From the NCBI RefSeq assembly GCF_023983475.1, contig NZ_CP092712.1:62001-126000 (forward strand): a stretch of 64,000 bases of DNA, read 5' to 3'. The stretch's first letter is position 1. Every line of letters begins with the position of its first letter. Shown one piece after another: positions 9,282-19,077 of this stretch. Under the pieces are notes generated by a model. It ran no database searches. It saw nothing but the letters and a program-made list of their open reading frames with translations, and was not told where the DNA came from. Made by a program: the position numbers and the translations under genes. Source of the DNA: Aliivibrio fischeri ATCC 7744 = JCM 18803 = DSM 507 (GTDB lineage Bacteria > Pseudomonadota > Gammaproteobacteria > Enterobacterales > Vibrionaceae).

Positions 9282-10187
9282 TTATTTATTCTTTTTGTTT
9301 CTAGCCATGAAAGCATCTGTGGTAAAGATAAGTAAAGCAGCCCAAATAAAACCAAAAGTAATTGCTTTATCAGCACTAAATTCTTCACCATATAATCCGA
9401 CCGCTAACAAGAACATTAAGCTTGGACCTATGTATTGGAAAAAACCTAGTGTAGACAGTTTTAGTCGAGTCGCTGCTCCAGTAAAACAGAGTAATGGGAC
9501 TGTCGTAATGATACCTGCAGCGACCAGTAACAGATTTAAATTTAGCGCATTTTCACTTAAATCTGATGTAGCTGAGTTGGCAATAAACAACAGATAAATG
9601 AGAGTGAGTGGTAACATCACTAAGGTTTCTATGAATAATCCAGTTTGCGCATCCATTGCGACTTTTTTACGAAGTAATCCATAAAAGCCAAAACTACAAG
9701 CAAGCGCAATGGCGACAACTGGAATTGAACCAAAGGTAATTAATTGGATCAGAACACCAGCACTAGCAAATAGAACGGCTATCCATTGAAGTCGTCTTAA
9801 GCGCTCCCCAAGAAAAATCATTCCGAGAACAACATTTAGCAATGGATTAATGTAATAACCTAAACTTGCATCCAGCATATGTCCGGCATTTACTGCCCAG
9901 ATAAATATCAGCCAATTAGCACCAATTAATACACTGGTTGTAATTAGATAAGTCATCTTTTTCTTATCTTTTAGTGTATTGATAACCGTTGTCCAGCCTT
10001 TGGAAAAAGAGAGTAATGCCGCCAAAAAGAAGAAAGACCAAATAACACGATGACTTAAAATCTCTAAAGGAGAGACTTCACTGATGGTTTTAAAGTAAAT
10101 AGGTGCAATACCCCATATGGTGTAAGCACCAAGAGCAAATAAGACACCCTGACGAGTGCGTTGTTGTTCGAGAGTCGTTGTTGGCAT
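9282..10187 (-). CDS. rarD: RarD, EamA/DMT-family permease
   Basis: 301 residues with about ten membrane segments, as usual for a drug/metabolite transporter with two EamA repeats. The opening RQGVLFALGAYTIWGIAPIYFK and the GEEFSADKAITFGFIW region near the C-terminus are typical of RarD (the protein labelled chloramphenicol-sensitive in E. coli). The substrate is not established. It is divergent from recQ, with 227 bp between, as in other Vibrio genomes. The ATG at 10187 puts the first membrane segment at about residue 13, normal for the family. Confidence 0.93.
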   Translation of the reverse strand: MPTTTLEQQRTRQGVLFALGAYTIWGIAPIYFKTISEVSPLEILSHRVIWSFFFLAALLSFSKGWTTVINTLKDKKKMTYLITTSVLIGANWLIFIWAVNAGHMLDASLGYYINPLLNVVLGMIFLGERLRRLQWIAVLFASAGVLIQLITFGSIPVVAIALACSFGFYGLLRKKVAMDAQTGLFIETLVMLPLTLIYLLFIANSATSDLSENALNLNLLLVAAGIITTVPLLCFTGAATRLKLSTLGFFQYIGPSLMFLLAVGLYGEEFSADKAITFGFIWAALLIFTTDAFMARNKKNK

Positions 10188-10414
10188 GTGTGAGTTCTTA
10201 ACAGTGCGAGTAAAATAGAAAAAGAGAATGTCTGGAGTGACACTCTAAAGATATTGTTATTTTCGCTAGTATATATGACGTTAGAAAAAGATGCTTTTTT
10301 AATCGTGTATTGAAGATAATACAGTGTCGAATATGCCGTGTTTTTTCCTATTGCTCTTTTACTCACCGATAAGCATGGGTAGAATGAGCCTCCCATATTA
10401 TTGATGAGTTTTTT

Positions 10415-12250
10415 ATGTCCAGCATGATCGCAGAACAACCAATGGAAGAGGTGTCGCCAAGTTACACGGTTTTAAAAGACGTGTTTGGCTACCAAGAATT
10501 CCGTGTTGGACAAGAAGAAGTCATCAATGCTGTCTTAGAAGGTAAGGATAGCCTTGTCATCATGCCTACTGGTGGTGGTAAGTCGCTTTGTTATCAGATC
10601 CCAGCTTTGGTTTTTGAAGGGCTAACACTGGTGATTTCACCGTTAATATCCTTAATGAAAGACCAAGTTGATCAACTTAAAGCGAATGGGGTAAAAGCCG
10701 AGTGCTTAAACTCAACCATTGAACGTGAAGAGCAAATAGCGATTTGGAATCGAGTGAATGCTGGTCAGGTGAAAATGCTTTATGTGTCGCCTGAGCGCGT
10801 GATGATGCGTGACTTTATGGATCGTTTAGAATCCCTAAACTTGTGTATGATCGCTGTTGATGAAGCGCATTGTATTTCGCAGTGGGGTCACGATTTCCGT
10901 CCTGAATACGCATCATTAGGACAGATTAAACAGCGTTTTCCTAGTGTTCCGATCATGGCTCTCACCGCGACTGCTGATGAAGCCACTCGTAAAGATATTC
11001 TACATCGTCTTTCTTTGCCTGAGCCGCATCAATACTTAGGCAGTTTTGATCGCCCAAATATTCGTTATACGGTATTAGAAAAGCACAAACCCGTAAGCCA
11101 GATTGTTCGCTATCTTGCGACGCAAAAAAATCAATGTGGCGTGATTTATTGCGGTAGTCGTAAGAAAGTTGAAATGTTGACAGAGAAGCTCTGCAACAAT
11201 CATATTCGTGCGGCGTCTTATCACGCAGGTTTAGATTTGGATGAGCGTAATTACGTTCAAGAAGCCTTTCAACGAGATGATATTCAAATCGTCGTTGCGA
11301 CGGTTGCCTTTGGTATGGGGATCAATAAATCCAACGTACGTTTTGTTGCTCACTTTGATATTCCCAAGAACATCGAATCTTATTATCAAGAGACAGGTCG
11401 AGCAGGGCGTGATGGTCTGCCAGCTGAAGCGGTCATGCTTTATGATCCTGCCGATATAGTTTGGTTAAGAAAACTGGTTGAAGAGAAGCCTGAAGGCCCT
11501 CAAAAGCTTGTAGAAAGTCATAAATTGAATGCTATGACCGCCTTTGCTGAAGCACAAACTTGTCGTCGTCAGGTTCTTTTAAACTATTTTGGTGAATACA
11601 GTGCTAAGCCCTGTGGTAACTGTGATGTGTGTTTAGATCCGCCAAAGCAATTTGATGGAACAGAAGCGGCACAAAAAGCACTTTCTTGTGTTTATCGAGT
11701 AAATCAAAGTTTTGGTGTTGGCTATGTAGTGGAAGTGCTACGTGGGCTTAAAATTGCTCGTATTCGTGAGCATGGGCATGATAAGTTATCGACCTACGGT
11801 ATTGGCAAAGAACACACCCATGAATACTGGGTAAGTATTATTCGTCAGTTAATTCATAAAGGATTATTGGTACAGAATATTACGCGCAACTCTACATTAC
11901 AGCTAACGGAAGAAGCCCGTCCGATTTTAAAAGGACAAGAGCCGTTAGAACTAGCAGTACCGCGATTGGATATTGCAGCAAAAACGGCAAAATCAGAGAA
12001 ATTGAATAATCGTAATTACGATAAACAACTATTTGCTAAATTACGTAAGCTGCGTAAATCCATCGCTGATCGAGATGACTTACCGCCTTATGTGGTATTC
12101 AGTGATGCAACCTTAATGGATATGGCTGACATTTTACCGACCTCTTATGGAGAGATGTTAGCGGTAAATGGCGTAGGGCAGAAGAAGCTTGAAAAATACG
12201 CAGATCCATTTTTAGATTTAATTGAAATGCACTTAACAGGACAAGGATAA
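10415..12250 (+). CDS. recQ: ATP-dependent DNA helicase RecQ
   Basis: 611 residues. A superfamily II 3'-5' helicase of the RecF recombination pathway. Motifs: Q-motif region [14 protein letters not shown], Walker A PTGGGKS, DEAH with [23 protein letters not shown] (motif VI), then the zinc-binding RQC region with cysteines in [13 protein letters not shown] and CGNCDVC, and a C-terminal HRDC domain (about 530-605). The ATG at 10415 has GATGAG 6 nt upstream; a second in-frame ATG at 10424 is possible. It is followed 3 bp later by a DUF3630-type gene that is probably cotranscribed. Confidence 0.98.
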   Translation: MSSMIAEQPMEEVSPSYTVLKDVFGYQEFRVGQEEVINAVLEGKDSLVIMPTGGGKSLCYQIPALVFEGLTLVISPLISLMKDQVDQLKANGVKAECLNSTIEREEQIAIWNRVNAGQVKMLYVSPERVMMRDFMDRLESLNLCMIAVDEAHCISQWGHDFRPEYASLGQIKQRFPSVPIMALTATADEATRKDILHRLSLPEPHQYLGSFDRPNIRYTVLEKHKPVSQIVRYLATQKNQCGVIYCGSRKKVEMLTEKLCNNHIRAASYHAGLDLDERNYVQEAFQRDDIQIVVATVAFGMGINKSNVRFVAHFDIPKNIESYYQETGRAGRDGLPAEAVMLYDPADIVWLRKLVEEKPEGPQKLVESHKLNAMTAFAEAQTCRRQVLLNYFGEYSAKPCGNCDVCLDPPKQFDGTEAAQKALSCVYRVNQSFGVGYVVEVLRGLKIARIREHGHDKLSTYGIGKEHTHEYWVSIIRQLIHKGLLVQNITRNSTLQLTEEARPILKGQEPLELAVPRLDIAAKTAKSEKLNNRNYDKQLFAKLRKLRKSIADRDDLPPYVVFSDATLMDMADILPTSYGEMLAVNGVGQKKLEKYADPFLDLIEMHLTGQG

Positions 12251-12253
12251 GTC

Positions 12254-12544
12254 ATGAGTTTATTTTCAATCATTGAGTTTGATAAAGAAGTTGGACGCAT
12301 TATTTTTGCCATTCCTGAATTCGATTTTGATACCTTCAATGACGTGGGAAAACAGTTGGTTTCAGCAATGGATGCAAAGGTGATAGAGCAACAAGTGGAT
12401 GCGGACTTGCATTCATGGCTCATTGATTTTGAAGGAACGCATTTACTGCTCCGAGCAGAGCACTATTCAAACTCCGTATGGTTAGAAAGCTTATCTTCAG
12501 GAGAGGCGATTGATGAGCTGAACTTTATTGTCGGTTTGTTTTAA
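12254..12544 (+). CDS. DUF3630-type small protein downstream of recQ
   Basis: 96 residues, acidic and soluble, with no signal peptide or membrane segment. It begins only 3 bp after the recQ stop, so cotranscription and perhaps coupling are likely. I recognise it as the short uncharacterised protein (DUF3630) found after recQ in vibrios; that is from memory. The core reads LHSWLIDFEGTHLLLRAEHYS, followed by a Trp-Leu-Glu segment. No catalytic motif is visible and the role is unknown. The strong terminator at 12564 closes the recQ transcript. Confidence 0.8.
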   Translation: MSLFSIIEFDKEVGRIIFAIPEFDFDTFNDVGKQLVSAMDAKVIEQQVDADLHSWLIDFEGTHLLLRAEHYSNSVWLESLSSGEAIDELNFIVGLF

Positions 12545-12563
12545 TTGGCTTAATTTTTAAAAG

Positions 12564-12595
12564 AAAACGGCTGTAGATATACAGCCGTTTTTTTT
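12564..12595. terminator. Bidirectional terminator between the recQ operon and glpT
   Basis: AAAACGGCTGTA-GATA-TACAGCCGTTTT followed by further T residues: a perfect 12-bp stem flanked by A- and T-runs, serving both converging transcripts. Confidence 0.93.
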
Positions 12596-12598
12596 GGA

Positions 12599-13963
12599 TT
12601 AAGCCATGTGGCTTTCTTTCTTAATTTTTTCTTTATGATGCTTTTGCTCACCTATCAGTGCGTAAGTTAAGCAAACAATAGAGATGACACAAGAGGCAAC
12701 TAAGATCATAAAGCCACCATCCCAACCAAAGTGGTCAACGGTATAACCAAGCAGTGCGTTCGCTGCAACAGCTCCGCCAAGGTAACCAAATAATCCTGTT
12801 AATCCTGCCGCTGTACCCGCCGCTTTTTTAGGTGCTAATTCCAGCGCATATAAACCAATGAGCATTACCGGACCATAGATTAAGAAACCAATAGCAACCA
12901 ATGCGATCATATCAACGGTTGGGTTTCCTGCTGGGTTAAACCAGTAAACCAATACCGCAATAGTTACTAACGCCATAAATAGAATCCCTGCAGGAGCTCG
13001 TTTTCCTTTGAACAACTTATCAGAAATCCAACCACATAGCAGGGTGCCAGGAATACCAGCCCACTCATATAGGAAATACGCCCAAGAAGATTTATCAACA
13101 GTGAATTCTTTGGCTTCTTTTAAGTAAACTGGTGCCCAATCTAAAACGCCATAACGGATCAAGTAAACAAAGGCGTTAGCAATTGCAATTGACCACAACA
13201 ATTTATTTGAAAAAACGTATTTAAAGAAGATTTCTTTCGCCGTCATTTCTGTTTCATATGCCGAATCATAATCATCTGGGTAGTCGTTTTTAAATTCTTC
13301 AATTGGCGGAAGACCACATGATTGAGGTGTATCTCTGACTGTTAACCAAACAAAAAAAGCAACAAGAAGAGCAAAGAAAGCAGGGACGTAGAACGCAGTT
13401 CGCCAATCATCATTAAATGCCCATAAACCAAGAAGGAATAGCGGGCCAATTAATCCACCCCCGACGTTGTGTGCAACGTTCCATACCGAAACTATTTCAC
13501 CACGCTCTTTTCTTGACCACCAGTGCACCATGGTTCTACCACAGGCTGGCCATCCCATCCCTTGGAACCAACCATTTAAAAACAATAAGATAAACATGGC
13601 AGTAATGCTGCCAGTTGCCCAAGGCATAAAGCCAAAACAAAACATAACGAGGGCAGACATGACCAAACCAGCACTGAGAAAATATCTAGGATTGGAACGG
13701 TCAGAAACACTTCCCATTAAGAATTTAGATAAACCATAAGCGATAGATACCGCAGCCAGAGCAACCCCTAAATCGCCTCGACTGTATCCTTGTTCGATAA
13801 GGTAAGGCATAGCTAAACTGAAGTTTTTTCGAACAAGATAGTATCCAGCATAACCAAAGAAAATACCGAGAAAAAGTTGCCATCGTAACCGCTTATAAGT
13901 GCTACTGATTTCTCCCGTTGGGAGTTGTGCGATATGTGCTTTAGGTTTAAAAACACCAAACAT
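12599..13963 (-). CDS. glpT: Glycerol-3-phosphate/phosphate antiporter GlpT
   Basis: 454 residues, twelve membrane segments, major facilitator superfamily, organophosphate:phosphate antiporter branch. It imports glycerol 3-phosphate in exchange for phosphate across the inner membrane. The sequence follows E. coli GlpT closely through [52 protein letters not shown] and the [19 protein letters not shown] loop, so it is GlpT and not UhpT. The substrate-phosphate-binding arginines appear in place (R at about 45 in YYLVRKNF and R in YLIRYG). No glpQ partner is adjacent. A palindrome in the leader may be an operator. Confidence 0.95.
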   Translation of the reverse strand: MFGVFKPKAHIAQLPTGEISSTYKRLRWQLFLGIFFGYAGYYLVRKNFSLAMPYLIEQGYSRGDLGVALAAVSIAYGLSKFLMGSVSDRSNPRYFLSAGLVMSALVMFCFGFMPWATGSITAMFILLFLNGWFQGMGWPACGRTMVHWWSRKERGEIVSVWNVAHNVGGGLIGPLFLLGLWAFNDDWRTAFYVPAFFALLVAFFVWLTVRDTPQSCGLPPIEEFKNDYPDDYDSAYETEMTAKEIFFKYVFSNKLLWSIAIANAFVYLIRYGVLDWAPVYLKEAKEFTVDKSSWAYFLYEWAGIPGTLLCGWISDKLFKGKRAPAGILFMALVTIAVLVYWFNPAGNPTVDMIALVAIGFLIYGPVMLIGLYALELAPKKAAGTAAGLTGLFGYLGGAVAANALLGYTVDHFGWDGGFMILVASCVISIVCLTYALIGEQKHHKEKIKKESHMA

Positions 13964-13998
13964 AGCCGACCTCTTATTTTATTATTAATTTTCATTAT

Positions 13999-14018
13999 CG
14001 AACCTATTTTTAGGTTCG
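13999..14018. promoter_or_regulatory. Palindrome in the glpT leader/promoter
   Basis: Perfect inverted repeat CGAACCTA-TTTT-TAGGTTCG, directly followed by TTCGAAATTTTG, about 36 bp before the glpT start. The repeated TTCG/CGAA halves recall GlpR-type operators (core TTCG...CGAA), but the spacing is not canonical. It could instead be an RNA hairpin in the leader. Confidence 0.35.
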
Positions 14019-14174
14019 TTCGAAATTTTGGCTATTATTATAATGATTGGTTTAGAAAACTGTGTCAGATGGTCGATTTGTATAAATAAAGAAGAGATGT
14101 TTTTAAGTTTGTGAGTACGCTTAGACTATCCCCTGATTTGGTTAACGCCAGTTGATCCTCGCAGTTTTTAAATC

Positions 14175-14202
14175 TTGTGATCAAAATCGGTTAATGTATA
14201 AT
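14175..14202 (+). promoter_or_regulatory. Sigma-70 promoter of yhhQ
   Basis: TTGTGA (14175-14180), a 16-bp spacer and a perfect TATAAT (14197-14202). Transcription would start near 14209, giving a leader of about 97 nt that contains the preQ1 riboswitch. Confidence 0.6.
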
Positions 14203-14266
14203 CACCGCCCTAAAAATTGGCTAGAGTCATTACGTAAATAAACGGTGATTTTAGCTTTGTGTTTAA

Positions 14267-14298
14267 TTTGGGTTCCCTCGCCCCCAATGACAAAAAGG
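14267..14298 (+). ncRNA. PreQ1-I riboswitch controlling yhhQ translation
   Basis: The leader folds as P1 UUGGG (14268-14272)/CCCAA (14283-14287), a 10-nt pyrimidine-rich loop ending in C (14282), then a short A-rich tail UGACAAAAAGG (14288-14298). This is the layout of the preQ1-I H-type pseudoknot and is very close to the Thermoanaerobacter tengcongensis aptamer (CUGGG...CCCAG, A-rich tail, AAGG). The last GG would pair with loop cytosines and is also the ribosome-binding site, 7 nt before the yhhQ ATG. Binding of preQ1 should therefore hide the Shine-Dalgarno sequence. The downstream gene is a queuosine-precursor importer, which fits. Confidence 0.82.
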
Positions 14299-14305
14299 TA
14301 CTTAT

Positions 14306-14977
14306 ATGAGTACATTTACGCCCGCGCAACAGCGCAACGCTTTATCTTTCCTTGTTGTATTCCACCTTGTAATTATCGCATCAAGCAACTATTTGGTTCA
14401 GTTACCCTTTACTATTTTTGGGTTTCATACCACTTGGGGTGCGTTTACTTTTCCATTCATTTTTCTCGCTACTGATTTAACGGTTCGTATTTTTGGTGCC
14501 AAAATGGCAAGAAGTATTATCTTCTTTGTTATGTTGCCAGCATTAGCTGTATCGTATTTTTTATCGGTGGTATTTTTTGAAGGTCAGTACCAAGGTTTTT
14601 CTCAACTTGGCGAGTTTAATTTATTTGTTGCACGTATTGCAGTAGCAAGCTTTATGGCTTATTTACTGGGTCAAATATTAGATGTACATGTATTTAATCG
14701 TCTACGTCAATTAAAGCAGTGGTGGGTAGCACCAACATGCTCAACATTGTTTGGTAACGCATTAGATACACTGGCTTTCTTTAGCATTGCTTTCTACCAA
14801 AGCCCTGATGCCTTTATGGCAGAGCATTGGACAGAAATTGCATTGGTTGATTATGGTTTCAAACTGGTGATCAGTTTAGGCTTGTTTGTACCAATGTATG
14901 GTGTGTTATTGAATTATCTAACTCGTAAGTTAACTTCTGAAGGTCATCAATTAGCGACGCAGCCTTCACAGGTGTAA
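14306..14977 (+). CDS. yhhQ: YhhQ, queuosine precursor (preQ0/preQ1) transporter
   Basis: 223 residues, about six membrane segments, Vut_1/DUF165 family (COG1738). E. coli YhhQ imports 7-cyano- and 7-aminomethyl-7-deazaguanine for queuosine salvage. Conserved features seen: LATDLTVRIFGAKMAR after the third helix and SCTLFGNALDTLAFF-like text (CSTLFGNALDTLAFF, about 147-161). The ATG at 14306 follows AAGG by 7 nt, and that AAGG belongs to a preQ1-I riboswitch, so the product and its control agree. A strong promoter lies about 100 bp upstream and a strong terminator 20 bp after the stop, so it is monocistronic. Confidence 0.95.
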   Translation: MSTFTPAQQRNALSFLVVFHLVIIASSNYLVQLPFTIFGFHTTWGAFTFPFIFLATDLTVRIFGAKMARSIIFFVMLPALAVSYFLSVVFFEGQYQGFSQLGEFNLFVARIAVASFMAYLLGQILDVHVFNRLRQLKQWWVAPTCSTLFGNALDTLAFFSIAFYQSPDAFMAEHWTEIALVDYGFKLVISLGLFVPMYGVLLNYLTRKLTSEGHQLATQPSQV

Positions 14978-14997
14978 GCGAAAATGATCCAAAGAAG

Positions 14998-15029
14998 AAA
15001 AGGCTAACATTATGTTAGCCTTTTTTATT
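14998..15029 (+). terminator. Terminator after yhhQ
   Basis: AAAAGGCTAACA-TTA-TGTTAGCCTTTTTT, a perfect 12-bp stem with a T-run. Confidence 0.93.
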
Positions 15030-15298
15030 GCCTATACTATTGAAATAAAAGGGATATTAAAATTAGTTGAGATCTTTTCTCATTTACCTATTGCACTCCA
15101 AATGAGAATGGTTATTATTAACTTGTCTTCAGGGAATACGCACACGGAGTTATCCGCACTATTTCAAGAAGGCACGACATTGCTCACATTGCTTCCAGTG
15201 TAAATCAGCTACATGAGCAGTGGTGGACGTACAAACGTATTACCATTGTTCTCTTTTTGCTGAGCGGCGCTTCATTTAAGAAGACGCCGCTTTTTTTT
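15030..15298 (+). ncRNA. Candidate small RNA ending in an orphan terminator
   Basis: The yhhQ transcript ends at about 15029, yet a second strong intrinsic terminator lies at 15264-15298: GCGGCG-CTTC-loop-GAAG-A-CGCCGC and eight T residues. No convincing gene precedes it. The frame at 15012-15203 begins inside the yhhQ terminator hairpin and lacks a ribosome site. The simplest reading is an independent RNA of up to about 230 nt; its 5' end cannot be placed from the sequence. The terminator itself is secure, the RNA is inferred. Confidence 0.4.
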
Positions 15299-15390
15299 GT
15301 CCGTTTTTTGAACTGACAGCAAGAAATTTTATAAAAAATCCGATCGGGTTTGGTGAAAAATTTAGCAATAAAAAGGTGTGTTTAATATTA

Positions 15391-15445
15391 TTGTCCACAA
15401 AGCATGATCAAGAAAGGATCTCTTTGTGGATCGTTTTTATTGATC
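15391..15445. promoter_or_regulatory. Phased GATC cluster with DnaA-box-like inverted repeat upstream of polA
   Basis: Four GATC sites start at 15405, 15417, 15429 and 15442, a 12-12-13 bp spacing. They overlap an inverted repeat TCCACAAAG (15394-15402)/CTTTGTGGA (15422-15430). The left arm is part of TTGTCCACA, one base from the DnaA box TTATCCACA. AT-rich, T-tract DNA follows (15446-15530). The first repeat reads ATGATCAAGA, like the RctB-binding 11/12-mers of Vibrio chromosome II origins (from memory). Role unknown; see findings. Confidence 0.4.
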
Positions 15446-15528
15446 TAAGTTTTTGATTTTTTAGTTTTTAATTTCTTTTTTCTTGATTGATAAATAAGTT
15501 ATTAATTAAGCAAAAAATAATTACAAAC

Positions 15529-15573
15529 AGAGTTATCCACAGAAGTGGAGGTTGTCTGAATAACTCTTTTTTT
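15529..15573 (+). terminator. Terminator-like hairpin containing a perfect DnaA box
   Basis: AGAGTTAT (15529-15536) pairs with ATAACTCT (15560-15567), with an inner CAGA/TCTG, and is followed by seven T residues. The left arm includes TTATCCACA (15533-15541), a perfect DnaA box. It lies about 105 bp before polA and suggests that yet another short transcript ends here. Confidence 0.5.
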
Positions 15574-15677
15574 ATGTGAATTAATGAGCAAAGCAACGAA
15601 GGACAGTATTTTGTTGTTATTGAGTCATGGTATAGAATGAAATTCACTGATCATCAACCCTCTGGATATTACAGACT

Positions 15678-18476
15678 ATGGCAAGAATTCCTGATAATCC
15701 GTTTATTTTAGTAGACGGCTCTTCTTATCTTTTCCGCGCATATCATGCTGCACCTAACTTCACTAATGGTGATGGACAACCAACAGGTGCGGTATATGGC
15801 GTAATTAACATGCTTCGTAGTCTGTTAAAGCAATTTGAAACTGATCGTATTGCGGTTATCTTCGATGCAAAGGGCAAAACGTTCCGTAACGATATGTACC
15901 CAGAGTACAAAGCAAATCGTCCACCAATGCCTGATGATCTGCGTTGTCAGATTGAGCCACTACACAAGCTAATTAAAGCGATGGGTTTGCCTTTAGTTTC
16001 TATTCCAGGCGTAGAAGCGGATGATGTAATCGGTACGTTAGCTTCTCAAGCATCAAAAGCTGGGATCCCAGTTCTTATCAGTACTGGTGATAAGGATATG
16101 GCACAATTAGTTGATGAAAATGTCACTCTGATTAATACCATGACTAATGTGATCATGGATCCTGAAGGTGTGGTTGAGAAGTTTGGTATTGGTCCAGAGC
16201 TTATTATTGATTACTTAGCATTAATGGGCGATAAGGTGGATAACATTCCTGGTGTTCCAGGTGTTGGTGATAAAACCGCTAAAGCATTATTGCAAGGCAT
16301 TGGTGGTTTAGATGCTTTATATGAACATCTTGATGATATAGCTCCTCTTGGTTTCCGTGGTTCTAAAACCATGGCTAAAAAGCTAATTGATAACAAAGAA
16401 GGGGCTTACCTTTCTTATGAATTAGCAACGATTAAGTTGGATGTTGAACTGGATAAAACGCCAGAAGAGTTTGTTAAACAAGAGCCAAACGTAGATGAAC
16501 TGATCCAAATGTTTGGTCAAATGAACTTTAAGCGTTGGTTAACTGAAATGTTAGATGGAAGCGACGGTAAGATCGTTTCACATGAAACATCGTCTAATAG
16601 CGTATCAACTTCAAGTAAGCAAGATGATGCAGAAGAAGAGCTAATTGTTGCCGCTCAAGTAGATCGTTCAAAATACGAAACGATTTTAACTAAAGATGCG
16701 TTTAACGCATGGTTAGAAAAGCTTAATAACGCTGACGTTGCTGCTTTTGACACTGAAACCGATAGCTTAGATTACATGGTTGCTAATCTTATTGGTTTAT
16801 CATTTGCTGTAGAAGAAGGTGAAGCGGCTTATGTTCCCGTTGCACATGATTACCTTGATGCTCCAGAACAATTGGATCGTGATTGGGTACTTGAGCAGTT
16901 AAAGCCGTATTTAGAAGATGACAATAAAGCAAAAGTTGGTCAAAACTTAAAGTACGATGCGAGTGTTTTGGCGCGCTATGATATCGAAATGAAAGGCATT
17001 AAATTCGATACTATGCTTGAGTCTTATGTGTATAACAGCGTTGCTGGTAAGCACAATATGGACAGTTTGGCATTGCGCTACCTTCAACATAACACCATTT
17101 CATTTGAAGAAATTGCAGGTAAAGGTAAAAAGCAATTAACCTTTAACCAAATCGCTTTAGAGCAAGCTGCACCTTATGCCGCTGAAGATGCGGATATCAC
17201 ATTGCGTCTGCATCATGTATTGAACGCGAAATTAGAAGCCGATGAAAAACTAAAATCAGTATTTACAGATATTGAATTACCATTGGTATCTGTCCTTTCT
17301 CGTATGGAGAGAAAAGGCGTTTATATTGATGATATGTTGCTTTCAGCACAATCACTTGAAATCGGTCAGCGTTTAGATGAGTTAGAAAAAGCAGCATTTG
17401 AAGTTGCTGGTGAAGAGTTCAATATGAATTCACCAAAACAACTTCAAACCATTCTATTTGAGAAAATGGAACTGCCAGTAATTAAGAAGACACCTTCTGG
17501 AGCGGCATCGACAAATGAAGAAGTGCTGCAAGAGTTGGCGCTTGATTACCCATTGCCTAAATTGATTTTAGAGTATCGTGGCTTAGCGAAACTAAAATCG
17601 ACCTATACAGATAAACTTCCTAAGATGATTAACCCATCTACAGGTCGTGTACATACCTCTTATCACCAAGCGGTAACAGCAACAGGCCGTTTATCATCGA
17701 CAGATCCAAACTTACAGAATATCCCAATTCGTAACGAAGAAGGTCGCCGTATTCGCCAAGCGTTTGTTGCCCCTCATGGTTGGAAAATTCTAGCAGTCGA
17801 TTACTCTCAAATTGAATTGCGTATTATGGCTCATTTATCTCAAGATAAAGCGCTATTAGCGGCTTTTTCGGCTGGTAAAGATATTCACGCAGCGACAGCA
17901 GCAGAAGTGAAGGGCGTTTCTATTGAAGAGGTGACTTCAGAAGATCGTCGTCGTGCTAAGGCGATTAACTTTGGTTTAATCTATGGCATGAGTGCGTTTG
18001 GTCTTGCTAAGCAAATTGGGATCCCTCGTGGTGAAGCACAAGATTATATGAATGTGTATTTTGAGCGTTACCCAGGAGTGATGCAGTACATGGAAGAGAC
18101 TCGTTTATTAGCGACGGAACAAGGTTATGTTGAGACATTATATGGCCGCCGCCTGCATTTACCTGAAATCAATGCACGAAACGGTATGCGTCGTAAAGCC
18201 GCAGAACGTGCTGCGATTAATGCCCCAATGCAAGGTACTGCTGCTGATATCATTAAGAAAGCGATGATCTTGGTTGATGAATGGGTTGAAACTGAAGGAA
18301 AAGATCGTGTGAATCTTTTAATGCAAGTACACGATGAATTGGTTTTTGAAGTAAAAGAAGATGCATTAGATGAAGTGACGACTAAAGTAAGAGAACTAAT
18401 GGAGCAAGCTGTTCAACTTGATGTTCCACTCGTTGCTGAAGCCGGTTTTGGTAATAACTGGGATGAAGCGCACTAA
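15678..18476 (+). CDS. polA: DNA polymerase I
   Basis: 932 residues, three domains. The 5' nuclease (about 1-290) removes RNA primers; it has [21 protein letters not shown] and [14 protein letters not shown]. The 3'-5' proofreading domain (about 335-520) keeps the metal-binding DTE motif (D358, E360), NLKYDAS and YAAEDAD, so it should be active. The family A polymerase (about 540-932) has DYSQIELR (motif A), [14 protein letters not shown] (motif B) and [10 protein letters not shown] (motif C). Length and domain set match E. coli Pol I. It is followed by a terminator, then Spot 42 RNA, the conserved polA-spf-engB order. Confidence 0.99.
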   Translation: MARIPDNPFILVDGSSYLFRAYHAAPNFTNGDGQPTGAVYGVINMLRSLLKQFETDRIAVIFDAKGKTFRNDMYPEYKANRPPMPDDLRCQIEPLHKLIKAMGLPLVSIPGVEADDVIGTLASQASKAGIPVLISTGDKDMAQLVDENVTLINTMTNVIMDPEGVVEKFGIGPELIIDYLALMGDKVDNIPGVPGVGDKTAKALLQGIGGLDALYEHLDDIAPLGFRGSKTMAKKLIDNKEGAYLSYELATIKLDVELDKTPEEFVKQEPNVDELIQMFGQMNFKRWLTEMLDGSDGKIVSHETSSNSVSTSSKQDDAEEELIVAAQVDRSKYETILTKDAFNAWLEKLNNADVAAFDTETDSLDYMVANLIGLSFAVEEGEAAYVPVAHDYLDAPEQLDRDWVLEQLKPYLEDDNKAKVGQNLKYDASVLARYDIEMKGIKFDTMLESYVYNSVAGKHNMDSLALRYLQHNTISFEEIAGKGKKQLTFNQIALEQAAPYAAEDADITLRLHHVLNAKLEADEKLKSVFTDIELPLVSVLSRMERKGVYIDDMLLSAQSLEIGQRLDELEKAAFEVAGEEFNMNSPKQLQTILFEKMELPVIKKTPSGAASTNEEVLQELALDYPLPKLILEYRGLAKLKSTYTDKLPKMINPSTGRVHTSYHQAVTATGRLSSTDPNLQNIPIRNEEGRRIRQAFVAPHGWKILAVDYSQIELRIMAHLSQDKALLAAFSAGKDIHAATAAEVKGVSIEEVTSEDRRRAKAINFGLIYGMSAFGLAKQIGIPRGEAQDYMNVYFERYPGVMQYMEETRLLATEQGYVETLYGRRLHLPEINARNGMRRKAAERAAINAPMQGTAADIIKKAMILVDEWVETEGKDRVNLLMQVHDELVFEVKEDALDEVTTKVRELMEQAVQLDVPLVAEAGFGNNWDEAH

Positions 18477-18569
18477 TCTTGTGTCACAGCCATTTGAATA
18501 AATGTATCTATCGTTTAGTTACGTTACTGATTAAATTGTAATTCAGTTACAACTGAAATTAAAACTATG

Positions 18570-18597
18570 AGCCAGCGCACGCGTTGGCTTTTTTTTA
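18570..18597 (+). terminator. Terminator after polA
   Basis: AGCCAGCG...CGTTGGCT hairpin (one G-T pair) followed by eight T residues, about 95 bp after the polA stop. Confidence 0.85.
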
Positions 18598-18673
18598 CCT
18601 AAAATAAAGTGAAGTTTGTCAGGTATTTGTTGTGTTTTTTGATACGAAACTGAAAAAAAATTACAAATAAAGG

Positions 18674-18702
18674 TTTTCAAAACTGTTCGTTTGTTGTACA
18701 TT
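18674..18702 (+). promoter_or_regulatory. Promoter of spf
   Basis: TTTTCA (18674-18679), a 17-bp spacer and TACATT (18697-18702), placing the start at the first base of Spot 42 (18710). In E. coli the spf promoter is repressed by CRP-cAMP; I see no clear CRP box here. Confidence 0.5.
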
Positions 18703-18709
18703 TGTCTGC

Positions 18710-18818
18710 GTAGGGTACAGAGGTAAAGATGTTCTATCTTTCAGACCTTTTGTTTCACGTTATTGAATTTGGCTAAATTCAGCCGCCTCAGTCAACCTTT
18801 TTGACTGGGGCGTTTTTT
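18710..18818 (+). ncRNA. spf: Spot 42 small RNA
   Basis: 109 nt, the same length as E. coli Spot 42. It opens with GTAGGGTACAGAGGTAAAG and continues with a nearly identical first 45 nt, including GATGTTCTATCTTTCAGACC. The body ends in the GGCTAAATTCAGCC element and the terminator CCtCAGTCA...TGACTGGGGCG with T-run. Spot 42 is an Hfq-dependent base-pairing RNA that represses genes for secondary carbon sources and central metabolism when cAMP is low. Location after polA is the conserved one. Confidence 0.97.
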
Positions 18819-19077
18819 CTTTCTGGCCTTCTAAAAACTCTTATCTGTGTTTTTCGCTTCTTGTAATTTTCCCACAATATGTAATTTTTATTACACGTTA
18901 CTGAATTGATAATTTATTTTTTTAATTATCTTAATGCTTTGATTTTAAATTAATTTATTTGATTTGCTTCAATTTAAGTGTGTTTTTTTGAGTGCTTTTT
19001 AATCTTATTGATTTAATTAAAAATAGATAGATGCTGATGGGTTGGATATGTAGCGGATTTGTAGCATGATGCGCGGC
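18819..19077. other. AT-rich spacer between Spot 42 and the second small RNA
   Basis: Very AT-rich DNA rich in T-tracts and TTTATT/AATTAA runs. No gene or hairpin seen other than the putative -35/-10 of the downstream RNA at its right end. Confidence 0.6.

Noticed and set aside
10064-10438. 124-residue minus-strand frame across the rarD/recQ gap
   Set aside because: It overlaps the N-terminus of rarD in another frame and the recQ start; composition is that of intergenic DNA.
14109-14125. CRP site between glpT and yhhQ (TGTGAGTACGCTTAGA)
   Set aside because: Only the left half matches; the right half is too poor to claim.
15012-15203. 63-residue frame after yhhQ as a protein gene
   Set aside because: Its ATG lies inside the yhhQ terminator hairpin, no ribosome site precedes it, and the product has no recognisable pattern.
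15300-15677. Chromosomal replication origin
   Set aside because: GATC sites and DnaA boxes are present, but too few boxes, no mnmG/mioC/dnaA neighbours, and polA is known to be some distance from oriC in vibrios. Kept as a regulatory finding only.
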